Source: Symsagittifera roscoffensis (lineage: Eukaryota; Xenacoelomorpha; Acoela; Convolutidae). Taken from it: a stretch of DNA of 64,000 nucleotides. Shown here in pieces: positions 56,870 to 64,000 of the stretch; position 1 is the stretch's first letter; each line of letters opens with the position of its first letter. The position numbers were made by a program, and so were the translations under genes. The DNA lies in contig NC_087071.1 in the NCBI RefSeq assembly GCF_963678635.1, positions 33,656,141 to 33,720,140 of the forward strand, read 5' to 3'. The notes beneath the pieces were generated by a model. It saw only the letters and a list, made by a program, of their open reading frames with translations, was not told the origin of the DNA and ran no database searches.

Positions 56870-57120
56870 ACCCCCTTCATTAAAATTATGGGGGTTTAAA
56901 AAATTGTAATTTGAAAAGTTTGGGATGATACACTCTCAATTGAGATTGTCTCGTTAAAGCGTAAGCGGTGAGAAATCATTCAAAATTTTAATGGAAGCAA
57001 GCAATTTTTTAGGACAAGTACCTCATGAAAACTTTGCCCCAATATATGTTAGATCTGATTTTCTCTGCTTAATTTTGTTGTTAATTTCAAAGAGATACGA
57101 GCAGGTTCTTTCATTTTTCA
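56870..57120 (+). repeat. Diverged relative of the hairpin-element interior
   Basis: Phrases in the same order as units 1-4: ATTATGGGGGTTTAAA, then AAAGCGTAAGCGG and AAATCATTC, but with many substitutions and no recognisable ends. Confidence 0.4.
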
Positions 57121-57142
57121 AGATTACTGAGATAATGGACGA

Positions 57143-57272
57143 TTAGTTGTACTCGGCGTGGTTTCTTCGTCAGGCAACTTTACCAGTTGATAGGTTGAGA
57201 AAAAATAGTTAGGAAGAGAAAGTTAAAACTCATAATTTGTCTGGCGAAGAAACCACTCAGAGTACAACTAAT
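57143..57272. repeat. Imperfect long inverted repeat
   Basis: TTAGTTGTACTCGGCGTGG and the following TTTCTTCGTCAGGCAA (57143-57177) are the near reverse complement of 57241-57272 (GGCGAAGAAACCACTCAGAG, TACAACTAA). The arms are about 33 bases with roughly 63 bases between. The left arm resembles the TGTGCTCGGGGTGG...CTTCAGACAA phrase of the hairpin elements. Confidence 0.65.
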
Positions 57273-59502
57273 TGGCCACTCACTCTGTGGTAACAAAAAA
57301 TGAAAAAATAAATTTAAAAGTCGAGAAAAGCGTGTCTGACGAAGGAATCAGTAAAACCATTTGTCCACTCTCTCAGTAACACCAAAAATCAAAAATCTGC
57401 TAATAACAAAGACTAAGGATAGAGAGCCATTAAATAATAAAAAAAAACTGAAATGCTTTCCTTTTTTCTTGATTTTTGCCGCTTCTTGCTGTAATTAAAT
57501 CATGAAGAGGCAGGTAACTTTAATACTAGATAGCCTGGCCATGTGTCATTAAGAGACTTAGTTGCTTGCTTTCATATAAAATGGATTGATTTCTCTCGGC
57601 TTACACTTTATTGACACAATTAGAACTTTATTGACGCATTGTCCCAAGTTTTTCAATTTAGCGTCTTCAAACTCCTTTCATTTTAAAGAAACTTGGTGCA
57701 AATGAGTCATGGCACTTGGCTCAGAAAATTTAGAAAAAAAAAGCCAAACAACCTAGTTTTAAAGCCGGAGCAAAATAAGCAAATGGTTTGTATCTTTTGC
57801 TTAAGAATACCAGAAGAAAAAAAGCGTACACTTGATTGTAACCGGTCTTTGCTTTGATTGATTTAATTGTGCTGTAATTGTTCTTCAAACTTTTTCTCAA
57901 ATTTTTATTCCAACGATTTGGTTTAATTACTAGGCAATAAAGAGCTTGATAACTGAAAATTTTTACAAACATGACAGAAAATAATTCGATCAAACATGAA
58001 GAAGTTATATCAAAATTTAATTTAAAGGAAATGGTGATTTGATTTTTAATTAGGCTGAGTTTTTCATTTTTATACTTTTCGCTGGTTTTAGATGAAAATT
58101 GATTTCCAAAGTTTTTGAAATGCATTAAAGTTGATTGTTTTTGGTTTGTAAGTACGAAATAATGAGAAAAATTATCGATCACAAATTTTCAAGTGATTTG
58201 TGTTGAAGGTCATATCATTCTTTTTTTATTCGATTATCTTTAATTTTTTTTCTACATCTAAAAAGACTCATGCTGCAACCTTGGTTTTTTTCTTATCCCA
58301 ACGCTTGAAATAAATGAAGAATAGATCAACCACTTGTTTTGACTCATTTTTAATTTTAAGGCTGCATTGTTTTTTTACTTTTGAACAAAATAATGATAAT
58401 CGACAAAAAATGGATGTCCATTTTTTAAATTAGAAGGATAAGATCAATCATTCGAATTCCAAGAAACTTTTTATTCAATGTTTTTGAATTTGTTTTCGAA
58501 AATTTGTAGTCGACACATTTTAACAAGCATAAAGCACAAAAAAAGCGGAAGCTCAATTTAGTCAAAACTTAAATAGTTAATTCCTGGTCTGGTGAACTGT
58601 ACAGTGTTTTATTTGTGTTTGAGTGGTTTTTTCGTTTGAAAAACGTCCCACTCATAAATAGTGGTCATCATAAACAACCAATAAATTCAAAAAATTTTAA
58701 AAGCAGGTTTTTTAAAAATTTTTGAGCAGTTTTAATTTGATTTTACCTAAAACGTATTCAAAAGTGACAACTTATGCTGAATCTTGTAAAAAATTTGATT
58801 TTTTGCACCCGAGGGTGTTTTATTCAGGCAGACATAAGTCTGGGATATTTAAAATGCTGGTTGCATTTTTTGTTGAACAAACACGGCAATTCGAGATAAT
58901 TTAAATAACCTTGAGCAATTTGGGGAGTTTTTTTAAAGTTTTGAACAGTTTGAGAAGCTTTCAATCAATTGAATGGGTTTTTGAGCGTTCTCAATCTAAT
59001 TTTTAAGCGGGCGGTTTCCACTTAATGAATATCAGAAAAACCTTCAAAGTCGGTATCTGGGCGTATCTATTTGGGCGTAAAAGACTATTATAAGAAAGCT
59101 CAAACCGCTCAAACTTGTAGTCTTTACCTGAGAGGCACGAACTTCGCTTGAACAAAGTTCAGTCGAGCCACTCTTTGTGTCGGTGAATCCGTTTGTGGCA
59201 GGTCGGAAACCAGAACGAATATGTCTTCCACTAAAAAAAATGAGAAAATGACATTCGTTGTGGAAAAATAAAAGCTCTAAGCAAAAAGCAAGTTGTTCGA
59301 AAAATGTAACAAATTCGACGGTTTATAAAATAGATGATTCTCTAACACTTTTTTGCTTGGACGAAATTTTGCTTCGATTAACTTTTTTTTTCTATTTACA
59401 GTTTTTTGATTCAATTCGAGGCCAAACTGTGCACTGGATAAGCAGACAATTTTGTGTCTGCATGTTCCTGGATTTCAGATACAAGTTTTTGAACATGTTA
59501 GA
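57273..59502. other. AT-rich non-coding DNA
   Basis: Only chance frames. No repeats or RNA genes recognised. Confidence 0.5.
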
Positions 59503-59611
59503 ATTTTGTCGGAACGATCTTGTCGGAACGATTTTGTCGGAAAGGGAGCGTCCTTGTTGCGGAAGCCGATTTTGTCGGAAAGATTTTGTCGGAAAGGGAG
59601 CGTCCTTGTTG
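59503..59611 (+). repeat. Minisatellite (GATTTTGTCGGAA units)
   Basis: TTTTGTCGGAA recurs five times, with a higher-order ~52-base repeat containing AAAGGGAGCGTCCTTGTTG twice. Confidence 0.85.
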
Positions 59612-59992
59612 AAAAAGTCGCTAACAATTCATAAAATGAACAGTTTGGCCTCGTAATGGTTTTTGTATCAACCCAAAAATATTGGCACTTGTGTGAATTT
59701 ACTGGTGTCAGATTTGATATTTTGAAAACATATAAGTTAAATTTTAACTTATTGGATTTTTAAAAACTCTATCTATGGATCAAAAAAGAACTATGCAAAG
59801 AAGTTTCTCGTCCGCAGTTCGTAGTTTAAATTAAAAAACTGCTTCAAAGTTTTGCAATATGAAAAACACACAGGTTCAGCTAAGGCCGAGGTCTGCTATT
59901 TTTGCTGCCTTCATGAAATGACCATCGTGCAGCCGAAAAACCTCACTTGCGCAGAGGTTGCTGAATACCTTGCGCAAACTCGAAACAAACTT

Positions 59993-60127
59993 GCGACAAG
60001 TTCGCTCAAAAACGCATGATAGCTTAAAACAGTCAAAACTCTAATGTCAAAATTCTAATCGCGACAAGTTCGCACAAAAACGCATGATAGCTTAAAACGG
60101 TCAATTTTCTAATGTCAAAATTCTAAT
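59993..60127 (+). repeat. 68-bp direct repeat, two units
   Basis: GCGACAAGTTCGC...ACGCATGATAGCTTAAAAC...CTAATGTCAAAATTCTAAT occurs at 59993-60060 and 60061-60127 with few differences, and a final extra CTAATGTC. Confidence 0.9.
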
Positions 60128-61229
60128 GTCGGACAAAACCACTCGTAAAAGACCGCAACATACGTCGTTTCAAGACTCCAGAATTTTTTGAGATCATAAT
60201 TTCGAAAAAATCAAAAAACTTCAGCTAACATTTATCTTCATAGTGATGTATAACAAAGCAGCGCTCACTCCAGGAGAGCCATTTACTGCATAAGGCAAGT
60301 TTCAAGGGCAGCCTTTTATTATTTAAAGCAGTCCGCTCACGTGATAAATTGTCTACTTATAAAAACTTTTCGCTAACAACAATACGCATTTAGATCTTTT
60401 TCTCAAAAACATTGTGATAATCATTGGATTTTTCGTATTTAAAGAGGAAAGTAATTGAACATGGTATCAGCTTGTTTTCTAGTCTTTCTTAACTTTTTTG
60501 TCTGTTTCTTCGGACAAGATTTCCGAAAAAAAAGTGTAATTTTTTGTGAATGAAGTTAGCTAATAGAAATTCTCCTGTAAATAAAAAAAGACCCGTGATT
60601 TCTTGCGTGGCTTGCTTTATCAATATTGAGAAGAACTGTTTCATGATTGGTTGTGATACTATTCGAGTGTAGCTGTTTTGATGTGCTGAGCATAAAAAAG
60701 GCGACGTGTAGGGCTTTATTGTTCTATAGAACTTAATTTTACTTGATGGTTTTAGTTGTAATTGTCTACTATCTTTAATGATTAGTTTTAAATGACATAT
60801 TAGCCGTGTGCTTACTTTTGTGCATACCTGCGATGGACATAAAAGCTCGGGTCGATGGTTCGAGTTATGCTTTGAATTTCTCGACCCAAATTTGGTATGT
60901 TACGACCATCTCGACCAAGCTTCTCTCTGTTTTGACTCTTTGTTGAACGCTGTTTAATGTTTTTCGATTTTCTGAACCAAAACTCTTACAGACAGTCTCG
61001 ACCGGCATTTTTAGAAAACTTATTTTATTGGACCCCGCATAGAATTGGTTCGACTGTCTTCATCTCAACAGTAAAAAATATCCAAAAACTGTTCAATCCA
61101 TCTCGTATTGTTTTAACCGGCGTGACTCTCAATGGATTCAGTACTATCCAAAACAGGTTTCAGAGCCATTTAGAGTGACCCTCAGCGCGACTTAGCGCGA
61201 GTTCAACTAGAAAAGAAAACAACTGGCCG
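60128..61229. other. Non-coding DNA
   Basis: No supported gene. From about 60840 the sequence becomes rich in TCGACC/TTTCGAC phrases. Confidence 0.45.
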
Positions 61230-61400
61230 GTGCTCGACCTGTGTTTTGACTGTACTAGACTTATGTTTCGACTGTTTAAATTATGTTTCGATGATTCTCG
61301 ACCTATGTTTCATCTGTGCTTATGTTTTGGGTTACTCGAAAGAAAATGGTTATGTTTGACTGTGTTTGACCAATGTTTCGACTTTCTAGACTTTCTCCAA
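61230..61400 (+). repeat. Degenerate short repeats (CTCGACCTATGTTTCGACTG-like)
   Basis: TATGTTTCGACTG, TATGTTTCGATG, CGACCTATGTTTCATCTG, CAATGTTTCGACTT and similar phrases recur in about 170 bases. Related phrases reappear at the window end (CTAGACTTATGACTCGACCG). Confidence 0.6.
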
Positions 61401-64000
61401 TATCAAATTACGTGAGTAATTTGACAGAAAATTGTCATGTATGCTTTTCAAATGATTTTTTGTGATGACACTTAAAGGAAAATTATACTGTAGGAATTAA
61501 TGAAACGAATTTCATTAATGAAATCTATGTAATACATATTGAAACTTTCAATTTAGCCTCTCTATCTTTTACAAATTTGGTCCAAAATTGTTGGTGTGAA
61601 AAATGATAATTACTGAAATTTTGTAGAATTTACCTTTACATTTCGCAAGAGCCCTTAAATCTTGAAAAGAAAAAGGATTCTCTCTGAAACTTGTTGTTAA
61701 GTGGTGAGCAAAACAATTCTAATGGTTGAGTATGATTGCAATATTTTGACAAAATTCTATTTGAGCAGATTTTCGTTGCTCAGTTTTCAAATTGAAAAAG
61801 TTCAAAAAATTGAGACTAAAAAATCAGGTACAGATTATTAGCAGATGCTGTTTGTGGACTCATAGCCGAGTTGAAAGAGAGTGAAAGGGCGTCAATTTTT
61901 AGTGTTTCGGTTTCGAGAATCTACCTGGCCCGGACTGAATTTGATAACAGAGGTATGAGGGGTGTTTGTTTCGTGAGTCAAAAACATCTGTACTATTCAG
62001 TAGATTATAGAACGCCAACTTAAAGGGGCACGAAATTTGAAGTGGTGCAGAAGATGGTGCTGTGTCAACAGATGGAAATAAGTTCTTAGAGGTGATTGGA
62101 AAATTCGAGTTGTTCAACTAACTGACCAATTTGATTGATGTTGTAATTGTTTACTAATTGTTCGTATTGATCTTCGTATTGTGTTTAACTTTTTGATTTG
62201 AAATTTGNNNNNNNNNNNNNNNNNNNNNNNNNNNNNNNNNNNNNNNNNNNNNNNNNNNNNNNNNNNNNNNNNNNNNNNNNNNNNNNNNNNNNNNNNNNNN
62301 NNNNNNNNNNNNNNNNNNNNNNNNNNNNNNNNNNNNNNNNNNNNNNNNNNNNNNNNNNNNNNNNNNNNNNNNNNNNNNNNNNNNNNNNNNNNNNNNNNNN
62401 NNNNNNNGTATGGATAGTATTTCAAATGTTTTACCGACAAAGCTACTTTACAGCTTCATTTTGACGGTAGAACACGTTTCCTTGTAAGAATTAAAAAACA
62501 ATCACACATACAAAATCGTAATCTTTAGTTACGACATTTTTGCTTCAATGCCGCACCCAGTTTAAACGCCGAAGCATCGCATCTTAGTCCTGTTTCTAGC
62601 ATTTGTTCGAAGTGATATTTTCGGTTACTACCTCTGCCATTTGTTTACATTCCACTTTTTTGTTTTTTCGTTCTAATTGAATTTTTTCGTTTCAGCGTTT
62701 TTCAATACTGGTCTGAGTAACGCTGTTTCAGCGGCGTTGGGGATATTTTTTGTACAGGTGTGTGTTGACCCCATTTTCAATTGTTCTGATAAATTTTGGG
62801 AGTTGCAGTTTCGGTTGCTGCAGTTTTCTTCATTAGCGTCCTTGTCACTTCTCAAGTTTGTTGAGCCAAAATCACCCTAAAAGGTTGCAATCAAAATTCA
62901 GTTGATCTTTTTTACTCATTTCGGATTTTGACATCGATTTTTCCACTTTGTAATCACCAGGCTGTCACCTGAAAATGCAAGCAAATTCTTACGTTTTGTA
63001 AGTTTGAAGTCAATTACTTTGAAGTTCGGCCGGAATTTTTGACAGGCCTTAAAATCTAGTCTGGAGTTGGTACGAACCCGTTGTTATTTCTCGTTGAGAC
63101 TGACAGGACATTGCTCTCAGGTTGGTTTATTCAGTAGGTTTAGTGTATATGCGTGTTGTAAGTCCAGAATTGAGAAAAATACTTCTCTAGTGCTCGCTGC
63201 TTTAGTTGTGTGTGCTACATTTGTTATTTTTCTTTCGATGTCGGGCATTTGATTTTAATTTTTGTGGATACATTTCTTTTGAATCTAAAAACAATTTGGT
63301 GTTTGGTCTTTTTTCACAGTTAAAACAATTAGGCTGATCTTTGTTTACACTACTTTGATCATTTTTTTGTGTTAAACTCCAGTTCTTTTCTCTCTTTTCT
63401 CTGCTGAAGTGTTTTAAAATCTTTATTGAAATCCTTTTTTCTCAGTTTTCCGCATCTTGTGAAAATTTCTCGTATTTTCTTCTTTCAAGAGGTCTTTTTT
63501 GGATCTGATTCTTGTATCGAGTCGATGTGTGGCACCATTTCAGTTTTTTGTTGCAGCTTGATTCATACCTTTGGTAGGATGTTTCTGTCTCAATTATAGG
63601 AAAAATGCTCGTGAATTGAGCCAATTTGACTGTTTATTCCTCGGATTTGACAAAATGTCCAATAATTCAATGCTTCATTCCGTTCAATTTTTGATTCCGA
63701 TCCTCATTTTTTATTGCATATTGTTTCAATATTGCTTTTTCTTTTGTAGATTGCATGAACACAGCTGACACAATTGCATAAACAAATGGCACGGGGTGTA
63801 GCATCGTGCTGCCATGTGCTCATTCACAAATGGAGTTCCGGAGTTCATTATTGTGGTTATTGTTTCGCCAGACGTCTTTAGCTATACTTGAGACCCTTAA
63901 TGTCACCTTCTCCAAAATTGATCACGTTTTTCCCGGGTTGAGGTGCTAGACTTATGACTCGACCGAAATGGTCGAACGATGTCCGTTTTCGACTTTTTCA
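61401..64000. other. Non-coding DNA with assembly gap
   Basis: No gene supported on either strand. A 200-N gap lies at 62208-62407. The frame at 62677-62880 has no recognisable motif. Confidence 0.45.
62208..62407. other. Assembly gap (200 N)
   Basis: Placeholder run of exactly 200 N. Confidence 0.99.

Noticed and set aside
57730-58182. 150-codon frame on the - strand
   Set aside because: Composition follows AT-rich background, with no motif, signal or exon borders.
59855-60020. ~45-codon frame with CYFCCLHEMTIVQP and EVAEYLAQTRNKL that looks protein-like
   Set aside because: Too short, no clear splice sites, and it runs into a tandem repeat; no family recognised.

Overview
This looks like a gene-poor, AT-rich stretch of an animal nuclear genome. 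It has long non-coding tracts, two 200-base N gaps, split trypsin-like genes with short exons and TTTCAG-like acceptors, and large LTR retroelements. Small introns and acceptors such as 'tatttcag' would fit a nematode, but nothing here proves the phylum. I see no rRNA, tRNA or CRISPR and no bacterial-style operon.

The window is dominated by two copies of one very large Ty3/gypsy-type (Metaviridae-like), env-bearing retroelement. Copy A (+ strand, 1-13028) enters already inside the protease and runs to its 3' LTR. Copy B (- strand, 27321-47010) is nearly complete at about 19.7 kb. Its order in reading direction is: 5' LTR (truncated) - primer-binding site - short leader ORF - ORF1 (155 aa, basic) - ORF2 (449 aa) - Gag capsid - CCHC nucleocapsid with an Asn/Arg/Ser/Tyr-rich tract - protease - RT - RNase H - integrase with GPY/F module - two tiny membrane ORFs (a, b) - a roughly 375-codon ORF with no methionine (X) - Env - a 602-aa ORF after env (Z) - 3' LTR. 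Most Ty3 elements are 5-9 kb with gag-pol and sometimes env, so five or more extra ORFs make this a 'complex' retrovirus-like element. Each copy carries several single-base frameshifts or stops, mostly at different places, so neither looks autonomous as sequenced.

Beyond the 3' LTR of B, on its low-coordinate side, lies a second primer-binding site, about 260 bp of leader, an abrupt AATT junction to the last ~100 bp of ORF Z, and another LTR (24926-29322). This is an internally deleted derivative sharing an LTR with B. Its LTRs differ at only about five positions over 2.1 kb, so the array is young. The 5' LTR of B is cut at 47010, next to a cluster (47041-51374) of short ~0.5-kb mobile elements with hairpins at both ends, one nested in another.

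Host-type sequence fills the rest. From 14.6 to 19.25 kb there is a degenerate tandem array with a period near 0.87-0.91 kb. Two trypsin-family (S1) genes, both on the - strand, flank retroelement B (19.4-23.0 kb and 53.5-54.9 kb). They share exon lengths (133 and 59 nt), have GMG in place of GWG, and have lost the catalytic serine motif, so they appear to be protease homologues or decaying paralogues. A decayed integrase fragment (about 51.74 kb), minisatellites (59.5, 60.0, 61.3 kb) and featureless AT-rich DNA complete the window.
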